NCBI GenBank assembly: GCA_963827705.1
Contig: CAWHBN010000006.1
Span: forward strand, 1-29,944
Reading direction: 5' to 3'
DNA from: JACDAN01 sp963827705
GTDB taxonomy: Bacteria; Actinomycetota; Thermoleophilia; Gaiellales; Gaiellaceae
Length of the DNA: 29,944 nt
The notes beneath the pieces are model-generated. The model was not told the DNA's origin. It ran no database searches and saw only the letters and a program-made list of their open reading frames with translations. Both the position numbers and the translations under genes were made by a program. The stretch's first letter is position 1, and the number at the start of each line of letters is the position of its first letter. Positions 1 through 9,705 of the stretch are shown piece after piece.

Positions 1-551
1 GGCAGGGCGATGAAGAAGTTCCGCAGCAGGAAGATCCCGAGCGGGAGGCCGAACGCCGTGTGGGCGAGCCAGATCCCACCGAAGCCGTTGGCGATCCCCA
101 GCTCCCGGAAAATGGTCAGCAGCGGCACGAGCGCCATCTGCACCGGAACGATCATCAGCGCGACAACGACCAGGAAGATCGTGTCGCGGAACGGGAAGGC
201 GATCCACGAGAAGCCGTAGGCGGCGAGTGCCGCAAGCGCCAACGGCAGAAGCGTCGCCGGGATCGTGATGATCAGGCTGTTGACGAAGGCCGTGTCCATG
301 TTGCCCCGGTTCAGGACGTCGGTGTAGTTCTCGAGCGTGAAGTCGGGGTGGGTGAGGGAGCTCCACCAGCTCGACGACTGGATTTCCCCGCGGGGGCGGA
401 GCGAGGTCACGGCGAGGCCGACGGTCGGAACGAGCCAGATGATCGCAATCACGATCAGCCCGAGGTGGACCGGCGTCCGGGTGACGAATCCGAGGACCCG
501 CGCGCTTGGGGTCTCCCGCGGCCGTGCGACGGTGGCGTCGGCGGTCGCCAA
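1..551 (-). CDS. Carbohydrate ABC transporter permease, MalG type (3' end cut by the window)
   Basis: This is an inner-membrane permease subunit of a binding-protein-dependent sugar importer. It reads without a stop from a TTG at 551 to the window edge, about 183 codons. The N-terminus is short and polar, then comes a first membrane segment near residues 25-40 (LGLIVIAIIWLVPTVGLAVT). A periplasmic part follows with the pattern DFTLENYTDVL, typical of MalG/UgpE-like subunits, and then further hydrophobic helices including MIVPVQMALVPLL. The TTG directly follows the TAA stop of the upstream permease, so the two are translationally coupled. The EAA loop and C-terminus lie outside the window. The family is clear; the substrate is not. 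Confidence 0.85.
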   Translation of the reverse strand, partial: MATADATVARPRETPSARVLGFVTRTPVHLGLIVIAIIWLVPTVGLAVTSLRPRGEIQSSSWWSSLTHPDFTLENYTDVLNRGNMDTAFVNSLIITIPATLLPLALAALAAYGFSWIAFPFRDTIFLVVVALMIVPVQMALVPLLTIFRELGIANGFGGIWLAHTAFGLPLGIFLLRNFFIAL

Positions 552-1511
552 TTAGCCTGTCACCCGCTCGCTCCGGAACCGGCGGATGTTGAACACCATG
601 ATCGGGATGATCAGGAGCAGCATCACGACGGCGATCGCGGCCGAGTAGCCGCCCTCACCGTTGCCGAACTCGTCGACCATGGTGACCGCGATGACCTCGC
701 TGGCCCCGCCGGGCCCACCTCCGGTCATGACGTAGATCAGGTCGAACACCTTGATGACGTTCACGAGGAGCCACACGGTCACCACCGCGATGGGCAGTGA
801 GAGGAGCGGCAGCTGGATGCGCCGGAAGATGTCCCACTCGCTGGCGCCGTCGGTCCGCGCGGCCTCGATCACCTCCTCGTTGATGCCCTTCAGCGCCGCC
901 GACAGCACCACCATCGCGAAGCCGGTCGACGCCCAGACGTACGCGAAGATGAGCGCGTAGTTGACCGTGTCGGCGCGTCCGTACCAGGCGATCGGATCGG
1001 CGCCGAACATCGTGATGAACGCGTTCAGCGAGCCGAGGTTCGGATCAGGCTCGTAGACGAACTTCCAGATGATCGCCACCGCGGTCGCCGCGATCGCCAT
1101 CGGCACGAAGACGATCGCCTTCATGAGCGACTCGTACCGCACCCGGGCAGCCAGCACCGCGATCAGGAGCCCCAGGAGGAGGGAGAGCGACGTGTAGAGG
1201 ATCATCCACTTGATGTTGTTGACGAGGGCGCCGCTCGGCGGGAACTCCTCGAGGTTCAGGAAGCTCTTGTCCTTCGTGAACAACCGCGTGTAGTTGTCGA
1301 AGCCGATCCAGCGGGTGACCTCGAGTCGAGAGTTGAGGTTGGCGAAGCTGTAGATGCTCGTCCTGATCATCGGGTAGACGATCAGGACGCCCAGCAGCAG
1401 GACCGCCGGGCTGATGAAGAGCAACGCCTGGACGCCCTGGCGCTTGAAGACCGAATGCAGCCGCCGTCCCCGGGGTTTTCCGACTTGTCCGGGGACGGCG
1501 GTGCTGCTCAT
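552..1511 (-). CDS. Carbohydrate ABC transporter permease, MalF type
   Basis: A 319-residue inner-membrane permease that should pair with the MalG-type subunit to form the channel of a sugar ABC importer. A basic N-terminus (GKPRGRR) precedes the first hydrophobic helix at about residues 28-47. The region FDNYTRLF near residue 71 is typical of MalF/UgpA proteins. The cytoplasmic EAA loop that docks on the ATPase is seen as EAARTDGASEWDIFRRIQLP, beginning near residue 216. The ATG start lies 7 nt after the stop of the binding-protein gene. Length and motif order are normal for the family. The substrate cannot be read from the sequence. Confidence 0.92.
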   Translation of the reverse strand: MSSTAVPGQVGKPRGRRLHSVFKRQGVQALLFISPAVLLLGVLIVYPMIRTSIYSFANLNSRLEVTRWIGFDNYTRLFTKDKSFLNLEEFPPSGALVNNIKWMILYTSLSLLLGLLIAVLAARVRYESLMKAIVFVPMAIAATAVAIIWKFVYEPDPNLGSLNAFITMFGADPIAWYGRADTVNYALIFAYVWASTGFAMVVLSAALKGINEEVIEAARTDGASEWDIFRRIQLPLLSLPIAVVTVWLLVNVIKVFDLIYVMTGGGPGGASEVIAVTMVDEFGNGEGGYSAAIAVVMLLLIIPIMVFNIRRFRSERVTG

Positions 1512-1518
1512 TTACTCG

Positions 1519-2822
1519 CTACCTGGCCGCGAAGGCGTTCTCGGCATCCGCCTGGTAGTCGTCGAGGAGCGAGTCCATGTTCCCCGGCGTCTTGATGATG
1601 TTCTGGAGCAGAGTCCCGAAGTCCTGACCGAGCGTTCCGGGCAGGAGGTCGGAGCCGTCGAACAGGAACGACTCGGCGTTCTTCAGCTGCTCGGCCTCCT
1701 TCGCCACGAGCTCGTTCGGGTACGCGTCTTCGGTGACGCCCTTGTTCGGCGAGGCGATCGCTCCGGTCGAGACCCAGATCGTGCCCGCCTCGGGCGTGGC
1801 GAGGAACTCGATCAGCTTCTTGTTGTCCTCGTTGTTCACGAACGCGGAGGCAACGTCGCCGCCGCCGACCAGCGGGTTGCCGTTCGCCTCGTCGATCGTC
1901 GGCCACGGGAAGAAGTCGATGTCCTCGCCCGGCTTCAGATCGGGGTTCACGTCTCCGAGCGCGATGCCGCCGACGAAGCCGCCCTCCATGTACATGTTGG
2001 CGACCGGCTTCTTGCTGAACACGCGGCCGATGCCGTCGACGAACGAGATGCCGAGGGCCGTGTCGATGCCGCCGGCGACGTACTTGTCGTTGACGATCTT
2101 GACCATCTCCCTCAGCGCGTCCTTGACCGTCTGGTCGTTGAACGGGAGGTCGCCGTTGAACAGCTTCGTGTAGTTGTCGGAGCCGGCGCTGCGGGCATAG
2201 ATGTTCTCGAACCAGTCGGTCAGGGTCCACGAGTTGTCGCGTCCCTGGGCGCCGACCGCCCACGGGTCCGGGTCCTTCGTCTCGTACTGCTGTGTGAGCG
2301 CGAGAAGCGCGTCCCACGTCGTCGGGACCTCGAAGCCGTTCTTCTCGAAGTTGTTCGGCTTGTACCAGATCGTGCTCTTCGAGTTCGCCTTCGCGACGAC
2401 CCCGTAGACCGTGTCGTCCACGGTCGCCAGGCTCGTCCAGGTGTCGCTGTAGTTCTCGTTGATCGCGTCAGGGTCGAGGCCCATGTCCTCGAGCGGGATC
2501 AGGGCATCGTCCCGCGCGAGCTCGGCCACGACGCCGGGCCGCGGGATGATCGCGACGTCCGGCGGGTTGCCGGACGCGAGCCGCGTGCGAATCACCGGCA
2601 GGAAGTCGCGGGCCGACTCGTACTTGGTCTCGATCCCCGTGTCTTCACTGAACTTGTCGAGGACCTTCTGGAACGCCTCCTGCTCGGATCCGCCCCAAAG
2701 CGAGAAGACGGTGATCGATCCGTCTCCTGCCTCGGTTCCGCCCTCTTCGTCGTCCCCTCCGCAGGCGCCCAGTGCGAGCGCCATGGCGGCCAGGACGGCG
2801 GCAGGAATGAACCACCGTCTTT

Positions 2823-2826
<4 letters not shown>
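1519..2826 (-). CDS. Extracellular solute-binding lipoprotein of a sugar ABC transporter (family 1)
   Basis: A 435-residue binding protein that captures the substrate outside the membrane and delivers it to the two permeases. The N-terminus is a lipoprotein signal peptide: MKRR, a hydrophobic core, then the lipobox LGAC and a GGDDEEGG linker. The mature part starts with ITVFSLWGGSEQEAFQKVLD and has the family-1 pattern of sugar-binding proteins, including NPPDVAIIPRPG. The ATG overlaps the TGA stop of the ATPase gene (ATGA) and has AAAGGAG just upstream. The substrate is unknown; the resemblance is to alpha-glucoside or oligosaccharide binders. Confidence 0.9.
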
Positions 2827-4058
<1,232 letters not shown>

Positions 4059-4077
4059 GGCTACTGGAGTCCGATCC

Positions 4078-5424
4078 TTACCACTTGGAAACAGGTTGGG
4101 GCAACCTGGAGCCGAGGGAGCTGAGCGCGAGGGCGAGCACGAACGAGGCCGCGAAGCTGGGGAGGGAGGCGCCGATGCCGAGGTTCGGCTGGCCCGTCTC
4201 CTCGACGACGTCCACCCACCACGACGGACCGAGTGGCGGCTCGTGGAGCCAGTGGTACAGCGCAAAGCCGAGGATCCAGGCGAGCAGCAGCTCGGGTCGC
4301 CAGGCCGGAGCATCGAAGATCGCTAAGCGCGTGTACCGGGCGCCGGCGCGGAGCCAGTCTGCGAGCAGGACGCCGAAGAGCGGCACGAAGCAGGATCCGA
4401 GGAGCAGGAGGAAGGACTCGTAGTTGCGAAGCTCGATCACGAGTGCGCCTACAGTCGCTATAGCCGCGATCGCCACAATCAGAACCCTTTGCTGGAGGTT
4501 CGAGAACACGTTCTGAAGCGAGACCGCTGCCGAGTACACGTTGGCGAACGCTTCGTCGGTCTCGTCCAAGGTGACGGCGAGGAGGGCGAGCGCGGCCGCG
4601 AGCCCGGCGGCGGCGACGGCCGGCGGGATCTCGACGGGGTCGCTCACGCCTCGCGACAGGACGATGAAGACGCCCAGCGCGAGCATCCAGGTCCCACCGA
4701 GGAAGTAGCCGGCTCCGGACCCCCAGAACGCCGACCGCCGGTCGTGCGAGAAGCGGGTGTAGTCGGCGACGAGCGGCACCCACGACACGGTGATCGCGAT
4801 CACGAGGTCGACGCCGAGCCAGAACGAGGATCCACCCTCTGCAGGAGCGTTCCAGAGGGCGCTCAGGTCCGCTTCGGACAGGGCCCACCAACTCAGGTAG
4901 ACGAGGGAAGCGAGCACGATCCAGACGCCGAAGCGGCGGAGGATGCGACGGATGAACCCCACCGGGCCGAGGAGCGCGAAGGCGGCAGCGAGGATCCCGA
5001 AGAAGATCGTCCAGGCCGCCTTCGCCTCGAAGCCGAACAGCTCGTCGGAGAGTGCGCTCGCGGCCGCGGCGATGATGATCAGCTCGAACGTGGCCCAGCC
5101 GAGGCACTGGACCGCGTTCAGGGCGGTCGGGATGTACGAGCCGCGCCGGCCGAGCGGGGCGCGGAGCAAGACCATCGACGGGACCCGGGCATCCGCCCCG
5201 ATCAGCCCGGCCGTCCCGACCATCGCGTTCCCGATCAGGCCGCCGACGAGAATCGCCAGGAGCGCATCGCGGAGCGTCAGGGCGGGGACGAGAAGTGCGC
5301 CGATGACGAGAACCAGCAGCGAGACGCCGAGGTTCCCCCAGAGCGCCAGCTGGTCGAAGAGCCCGAGGGTGCGGAAGCGCTCTGGGACCGGGTCGATGCC
5401 CCAGGAGGGCGTCCTGTCGTCCAT
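4078..5424 (-). CDS. NCS1-family permease, CytX-like (putative hydroxymethylpyrimidine/cytosine transporter)
   Basis: A 448-residue polytopic membrane protein of the NCS1 nucleobase:cation symporter family. The N-terminus WGIDPVPERFRTLGLFDQLA followed by LWGNLGVSLLVLVIGALL is the family entry sequence, and SWVPLVADYTRFS in the middle is a conserved NCS1 motif. The pattern fits the CytX subgroup, which is linked to thiamine-precursor (HMP) uptake. The ATG at 5424 was preferred over the open frame to 5517 because homology begins there and GGAG precedes it. It lies 28 nt after the PadR-TrmO gene and just before the sugar ABC genes. No TPP riboswitch fits in the short gap, so the HMP assignment is tentative; cytosine or another nucleobase is possible. 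Confidence 0.8.
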   Translation of the reverse strand: MDDRTPSWGIDPVPERFRTLGLFDQLALWGNLGVSLLVLVIGALLVPALTLRDALLAILVGGLIGNAMVGTAGLIGADARVPSMVLLRAPLGRRGSYIPTALNAVQCLGWATFELIIIAAAASALSDELFGFEAKAAWTIFFGILAAAFALLGPVGFIRRILRRFGVWIVLASLVYLSWWALSEADLSALWNAPAEGGSSFWLGVDLVIAITVSWVPLVADYTRFSHDRRSAFWGSGAGYFLGGTWMLALGVFIVLSRGVSDPVEIPPAVAAAGLAAALALLAVTLDETDEAFANVYSAAVSLQNVFSNLQQRVLIVAIAAIATVGALVIELRNYESFLLLLGSCFVPLFGVLLADWLRAGARYTRLAIFDAPAWRPELLLAWILGFALYHWLHEPPLGPSWWVDVVEETGQPNLGIGASLPSFAASFVLALALSSLGSRLPQPVSKW

Positions 5425-5452
5425 CGCTCCGACCCTATCGAGGGCCGGGCGG

Positions 5453-6490
5453 CTATGTCCGGTCGCTACGGAGCGCGAAGCGGCGGTCCGACCTCCGCGC
5501 GAAGACGCGCTCTGCACGGCCCTCGAACCAACCGGAGCGGACGTTTCCCGTGGGTGTGTCGAAGAGCGGTACGAACGGCTTGAGGTCGAGGACCGGCGAG
5601 CCGCTCAGCAAGTCCAGGCCCTCGACGACGACGGCGGATGGCTCGACGGAGACGATCCGGGCGAGGGAGAGCCCGACCGGGTTCGGACGATGCGGCGAGC
5701 GGGTCGCGAAGGTCCCGTGCCGTACCTCGTCGAGGAACGCCTGGACGGTCGGCGCCCAGCCCAGGCTCTCGTGCAGGTGGGCGAGCACCCACACGTGCGT
5801 GAAGCCGTCGAGATCGGCGAGGCAGCCGGCGTGCTCCTCCGTGATCTCGATCCTCGAGGCGCCCCGGTCGTCAGCGATCGCCTGCAGCGGCATGCCGTCG
5901 ATCTCGCGGTGGGGTGAGGCGACATACCCGATCGGCCTGTAGACGATCGGCTCGGTCGTGCGGCTGTCGAGCAGTCCTTCGACGAAGGCAAGGGCGCCGC
6001 GACACGACGACAGGCGCCACAGCGCGAGGGTCCGGTCGAATCCCTCCGCCGACGACAAGCGCTCGGCCAGGGCTCGCTCGATGCCCGCAAGGGTCGATGC
6101 CTGGCGCTCGAGCAGCGGCTCCCCGTCGAGCCCGGCTCGCTCGTGGAAGAGCAGCTTCAGCATCAGCTCGGAGCGCAGGTCGCGCACGTGGGCGACGGGG
6201 CTCCCGCGCCAGCGGCGAAACGCGGAGCGGCCGCGGCGGGTCGGCCCGAGCGTCGTCCGGTCGGGCCCGGTCGTGCTCGGCCCTGTCTCCCGCGTCTCGA
6301 CGTAGCCCGCCTCGCGGAGCTGACCGAGGGCCCTGTAGACGAGGGGACGTGTGCATGAGTAGATGCGCCCGATGGAGCCGGACGGGGCAAGCTCCTCGGC
6401 GACCGCCCAGCCGTGGGCGGGCCGCTCGCAGAGGAGGCCGAGCGCGGCCCACTCCGGGAGGGTCGGCTCCGTTCTGCGCGGACGGCCCAT
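5453..6490 (-). CDS. Fusion of a PadR-type winged-helix regulator and a TrmO/TsaA domain
   Basis: A 345-residue two-domain protein. Residues about 10-115 look like a PadR winged helix: LPEWAALGLL, HGWAVAEEL, RPLVYRALGQLREAGYV, then TRRGRSAFRRW. A helical PadR-type C-terminal region runs to about 178. From about 185 the TrmO (YaeB/TsaA) fold begins with YRPIGYVASPHRE, continues with LDGFTHVWVLAHLH, and has the signature FATRSPHRPNPVGLSLARI near 261-279 and LDLKPFVPLFDT near 301-312. TrmO is a SAM-dependent methyltransferase acting on t6A37 of tRNA; the C-terminal domain of full-length TrmO is absent. The gene faces the ferritin-mod operon and precedes CytX. I infer that the TrmO-like fold may serve as the sensor of a regulator here, not as a tRNA enzyme. 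Domain calls are confident; the role is open. Confidence 0.85.
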   Translation of the reverse strand: MGRPRRTEPTLPEWAALGLLCERPAHGWAVAEELAPSGSIGRIYSCTRPLVYRALGQLREAGYVETRETGPSTTGPDRTTLGPTRRGRSAFRRWRGSPVAHVRDLRSELMLKLLFHERAGLDGEPLLERQASTLAGIERALAERLSSAEGFDRTLALWRLSSCRGALAFVEGLLDSRTTEPIVYRPIGYVASPHREIDGMPLQAIADDRGASRIEITEEHAGCLADLDGFTHVWVLAHLHESLGWAPTVQAFLDEVRHGTFATRSPHRPNPVGLSLARIVSVEPSAVVVEGLDLLSGSPVLDLKPFVPLFDTPTGNVRSGWFEGRAERVFARRSDRRFALRSDRT

Positions 6491-6506
6491 GAACCAATCG
6501 TACGGG

Positions 6507-6540
6507 CGGTAGTCAATGAATATCTACCGTGTGTTACGGT
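6507..6540. promoter_or_regulatory. Inverted repeats between divergent genes, candidate operator of the PadR-TrmO regulator
   Basis: The 66-nt gap between the divergent regulator and ferritin-like genes contains CGGTAG (6507-6512), an 11-nt spacer and CTACCG (6524-6529). Overlapping it is a second inverted repeat, ACCGT (6526-6530), 5 nt, ACGGT (6536-6540). On the minus strand a TACGAT -10-like hexamer ends 6 nt before the regulator's ATG, which would give a leaderless transcript. PadR proteins often bind such dyads in their own promoters. The symmetry is seen; its use as an operator is inference. Confidence 0.4.
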
Positions 6541-6556
6541 CGGAGGTGGTGGGAGC

Positions 6557-7126
6557 GTGAACCGCAAGCGGTTCCTCCTCGGCTCGGCCGGCGCTTCGGC
6601 CGTGCTCCTGGGCGGGCCGTGGGCGGGCACGGCCGTCGGAGCGACGGAAGACGACCTGGCGTTCGCGAACTTCGGGGTCTCCGCGGAGCTCCTGCTCAAC
6701 GACTTCTACTCCAGGGCGCTCGCAGGCAAGCAGTTCCGGGGACAGGATGCAGGTGTGCTCCGGCAGGGCCGCCTGGCCGCGAGCAAGCATGCGAGGGCGC
6801 TGAGCGCGATGCTCCTTGGCGCGGGCGACACTCCTCCTCTTGAGCAGGACTTCGAGTTCGCCTGGCCCCGGCGAACGTTCTCGAACGTCCCGAACGCGGT
6901 TCGGACCGGGCGGACCGTGCTGAACGCGCTCCTCGGCTCGTATCAGACAGCGGCGGCCTCGGCTTCCGCGCTCGACTACCGGATCCTGTTCGCGAGCCTC
7001 GGGGCGAGCACCGCCCAGCAGATCGGCGCGCTGTCCGCGCTCTCGGGGCTCGTGGGCGCGAGGTCGTTCCCCGTCGCCACAGACGTCGAGACCGCCAGTG
7101 CCGCCATCGAGGCGTACCTGGGCTAG
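6557..7126 (+). CDS. Secreted ferritin-like domain protein with a Tat-like signal
   Basis: A 189-residue protein starting at GTG 6557, preceded by GGTGGTGGGAG. The frame is open further upstream but enters the divergent regulator gene. The N-terminus NRKRFLLGSAGASAVLLGG resembles a twin-arginine signal, although the pair is RK, not RR. The mature part begins DDLAFANFGVSAELLLNDFY, a pattern of the ferritin-like (Ferritin_2) domain of secreted actinobacterial proteins. Its helices carry few obvious diiron ligands, so metal binding is uncertain. The TAG stop overlaps the Shine-Dalgarno region of modA 9 nt downstream, so it is the first gene of the mod operon. The function is unknown. Confidence 0.75.
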   Translation: MNRKRFLLGSAGASAVLLGGPWAGTAVGATEDDLAFANFGVSAELLLNDFYSRALAGKQFRGQDAGVLRQGRLAASKHARALSAMLLGAGDTPPLEQDFEFAWPRRTFSNVPNAVRTGRTVLNALLGSYQTAAASASALDYRILFASLGASTAQQIGALSALSGLVGARSFPVATDVETASAAIEAYLG

Positions 7127-7135
7127 GAGGGTCGG

Positions 7136-7885
7136 ATGAGAGCTCGCATCGCAGCAATCGCGATCGCCGTGGTCGCAGCAGCCGCCGGCTCGCCCAGCGC
7201 AGCCGCGCCGACGCAGAGCGGTCCGCTCACGATCTACTCCGCGGCCTCCCTGACCGAGGTATTCGGCGCCTTCGACCGCGCGCAGCGCTACAACTTCGCG
7301 GGCTCGAACGCCCTCGAGACGCAGATCAGGAACGGCGCGCCCGCAGACATCTTCGCCTCGGCCGCACCGCTCAACACCCAGCGGCTCTTCCAGCAGCGAC
7401 TGGTCGAGAAGCCTGTGACGTTCACGTCCAACCGGCTGGTACTGATCGTGCCGCGCTCGAACCCGGCCGGGATCCGCACGGTCTACGACCTGAGGCGGAA
7501 GCCGGTGAAGCTGGTGATCGCCGGGGCCGCCGTGCCGGTCGGGGCGTACACGCGCACGGTGCTCCGAAAGATGGGGCTGACCTCGGTGCTGTCGAAGGTC
7601 GTGAGCCAGGAGTCCGACGTGAAGGCCGTCACGGGGAAGGTCGCGCTCGGGCAGGGGGATGCCGGGTTCGTCTACGCAACCGATGCGCGGCCGGTCGCCT
7701 CACGTGTCACCGTCATCCGCATCCCGGCTTGGGCGCAGCCGCGCATCCGGTACGAGATTGCGGTCGTCTCGAGGTCGTCGAAGAAGGCCGCCGCGCGCGC
7801 GTGGATCAGGAAGATCCTCTCTCCGAGGGGACAGCGGGCCTTGAAGAACTTCGGCTTCCTCCCGATTCCGAAGTCGTCGCGGTAG
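7136..7885 (+). CDS. modA: Molybdate/tungstate-binding protein ModA
   Basis: A 249-residue periplasmic-type binding protein for a molybdate-type oxyanion. A cleavable signal peptide (MRARIAAIAIAVVAAAAGSP, then SAAA) has no lipobox cysteine. The mature protein starts LTIYSAASLTEVF, followed by FAGSNALETQIRNGAPADIF, which are hallmark ModA segments with the serines that bind oxyanions. Further on, VPVGAYTRTVL and GQGDAGFVYATDA also match the family. It has GGAGGG upstream of the ATG. ModB and ModC follow directly. Molybdate and tungstate cannot be told apart by eye. Confidence 0.93.
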   Translation: MRARIAAIAIAVVAAAAGSPSAAAPTQSGPLTIYSAASLTEVFGAFDRAQRYNFAGSNALETQIRNGAPADIFASAAPLNTQRLFQQRLVEKPVTFTSNRLVLIVPRSNPAGIRTVYDLRRKPVKLVIAGAAVPVGAYTRTVLRKMGLTSVLSKVVSQESDVKAVTGKVALGQGDAGFVYATDARPVASRVTVIRIPAWAQPRIRYEIAVVSRSSKKAAARAWIRKILSPRGQRALKNFGFLPIPKSSR

Positions 7886-8709
7886 GCCTCGCTTTCCGGG
7901 CCCTGCTCGTCCTCGCGACGGGCGTCGCGCTGCTTTTCCTGCTGCTGCCGATCGTCGCCGTTTTCTTCGAGATTCCGGTGGGAGACCTCTGGTCCGCGCT
8001 CGGAAGCGCCGCGGCGCGAGACGCGATCCGCGTGACGGCCGAGACGAATGCACTTGCCATGGCGTTCATCCTCGGCTTCGGGACGCCGGCCGCATACTGG
8101 ATCTCGAGCAGACGTGGCGCTGTCCGGGACGTCGTGGTCACACTGGTCGAGCTACCGCTCGTGCTCCCGCCGGCTGTCGCCGGCATCGGCCTGCTCGTCG
8201 CGTTCGGCCGGGCAGGCTTACTCGGCGGTTCGGTCGAGGCGCTCGGAGTCGACATCGCGTTCACGAAGGTTGCAGTGGTTCTCGCGGTGACCTTCGTCGC
8301 GAGCCCGTTCTACCTCCGGACGGCGGTCGCAGCCTTCGAGGGGGTCGACCCGACCCTCCCGGCGGCCGCGCGCACACTCGGCGCCGGCCCCGCCCGGGTC
8401 TTCTTGCGCGTCATGCTTCCCCTCGCCAGGGGTGGGCTCGGCGCAGGGGCCGCGCTCGCCTTCGCACGAGGCCTCGGTGAATTCGGCGCGACGATCATGT
8501 TCGCCGGCTCCCTTCAGGGCGTGACCCAGACCCTCTCGCTTGCGATCTACGAGCAGTTCGACGTCGACTTCGACGTCGCCCTCGCGATCAGCGCTCTCCT
8601 CATCGTCGTCAGTGCGGTCGTCCTCCTGTCCGTCAAGCTCATGACCAGATGGCACTCCGGGTCAGGTTCACTCACCCTCTTCGCACCTTCGTCGCGTCAG
8701 CCGACCTGA
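7801..8709 (+). CDS. modB: Molybdate-type ABC transporter permease ModB
   Basis: An inner-membrane permease of the ModABC importer. Its first membrane helix is VLATGVALLFLLLPIVAVFF. The EAA-type loop is seen as AARTLGAGPARVFLRVMLPL, and the motif GLGEFGATIMFAGS is typical of ModB. The start is uncertain: the only ATG, GTG or TTG that keeps the first helix is the GTG at 7801 (302 residues), which overlaps modA by 85 nt. The GTG at 7978 and the first internal ATG at 8059 would remove that helix. The end overlaps modC by 61 nt. Function is certain; the N-terminus is not. Confidence 0.88.
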   Translation: MDQEDPLSEGTAGLEELRLPPDSEVVAVGLAFRALLVLATGVALLFLLLPIVAVFFEIPVGDLWSALGSAAARDAIRVTAETNALAMAFILGFGTPAAYWISSRRGAVRDVVVTLVELPLVLPPAVAGIGLLVAFGRAGLLGGSVEALGVDIAFTKVAVVLAVTFVASPFYLRTAVAAFEGVDPTLPAAARTLGAGPARVFLRVMLPLARGGLGAGAALAFARGLGEFGATIMFAGSLQGVTQTLSLAIYEQFDVDFDVALAISALLIVVSAVVLLSVKLMTRWHSGSGSLTLFAPSSRQPT

Positions 8710-9683
8710 GCGTCGCTCGGGGCGAGACGCTCGCCCTGGTCGGCCCTTCCGGTGCAGGTAAGACGACGACTCTCCGCGTCGTCGCCGGCCTGCTGCGTCC
8801 ACAGTCGGGACTTGTGACCGTCGACGACACCGTGCTCCTCGACACCGACCGCGGGAGGGACGTCGCGCCGGAGCAGCGGCGGGTCGGCTACCTCTTCCAG
8901 GAGTACGCGCTGTTCCCCCACCTCGACGTTCAGGGCAACGTGCGTTTTGGCGCCCGCGACCGCTCGGGCGTCCGCGACCTCTTGGAGCGCTTCAGGATCG
9001 GCCACCTCGGCCGTGCCCGGGTCGGCGAGCTCTCGGGCGGCGAACGCCAGCGAGTCGCTCTCGCCCGTGCGCTCGCCCGAGATCCGGCCGTGCTGCTGTT
9101 GGACGAGCCGCTCTCAGCGCTCGACGCGCACACGAGAGCCGGGGTGCGTGCCGAGTTGCGAGGGCTGCTCCACTCACTCGAGCTGCCGACGCTGCTCGTC
9201 ACCCACGACTTCGAGGACGCCGCGACGCTCGCCGACCGGGTCGGCGTCATCAGCGACGGCCGGGTCCTGCAGCTCGGCACGCCGACTGAGCTCGTGTCGG
9301 CGCCGGCCGATCCGTTCGTGGCCACCTTCACCGGCGCGGTCCTGATGCCCGGTCGGACTCTCGGCGCGAGGAACGGGCTCACGGAGGTTGCGCTGGACAG
9401 CGGGTTTACGGCCTGGAGCGTGGACACGGCGGACGGCCGCGTGAACGTGGCGGTCTATCCCTGGGAGGTCTCGCTCGGCCCGACGACGCAGGGCGACTCC
9501 CAACTCAACCATCTCACCGGCCCGGTCACGTCGATGGTGCCGATGGGAAACCGTGTCCGCGTGCAGATCGGTCCGGTAGTCGCGGAGATCACGGTCGCGT
9601 CGGCGGACCGCCTTGAGCTCAGGCCGGGAGCGACGGCCACCGCCTCGTTCAAGGCAACAGCCACCCGGTTGTTCCCTGCCTAG
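8649..9683 (+). CDS. modC: Molybdate-type ABC transporter ATPase ModC
   Basis: A 344-residue cytoplasmic ATPase that drives ModAB. Visible are Walker A GPSGAGKTT, the Q-loop YLFQEYALFPHL, the signature LSGGERQR, Walker B VLLLDEPLSALD and the H-loop LLVTHDFEDA. A C-terminal part of about 110 residues (GPVTSMVPMGNRVRVQIGPV) looks like a TOBE/MOP oxyanion-sensing domain. The ATG at 8649 lies inside the end of modB, so translation is probably coupled. It converges on uppP with only 22 nt between the stops, where no clear terminator hairpin is visible. Confidence 0.93.
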   Translation: MALRVRFTHPLRTFVASADLSVARGETLALVGPSGAGKTTTLRVVAGLLRPQSGLVTVDDTVLLDTDRGRDVAPEQRRVGYLFQEYALFPHLDVQGNVRFGARDRSGVRDLLERFRIGHLGRARVGELSGGERQRVALARALARDPAVLLLDEPLSALDAHTRAGVRAELRGLLHSLELPTLLVTHDFEDAATLADRVGVISDGRVLQLGTPTELVSAPADPFVATFTGAVLMPGRTLGARNGLTEVALDSGFTAWSVDTADGRVNVAVYPWEVSLGPTTQGDSQLNHLTGPVTSMVPMGNRVRVQIGPVVAEITVASADRLELRPGATATASFKATATRLFPA

Positions 9684-9705
9684 GGTCGCGGCGCGGTCTC
9701 CTTGG

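Noticed and set aside
5425..5452. Possible TPP riboswitch before the CytX-like gene
   Set aside because: Only 28 nt separate it from the preceding gene, too short for a THI element, and no THI-box sequence is seen.
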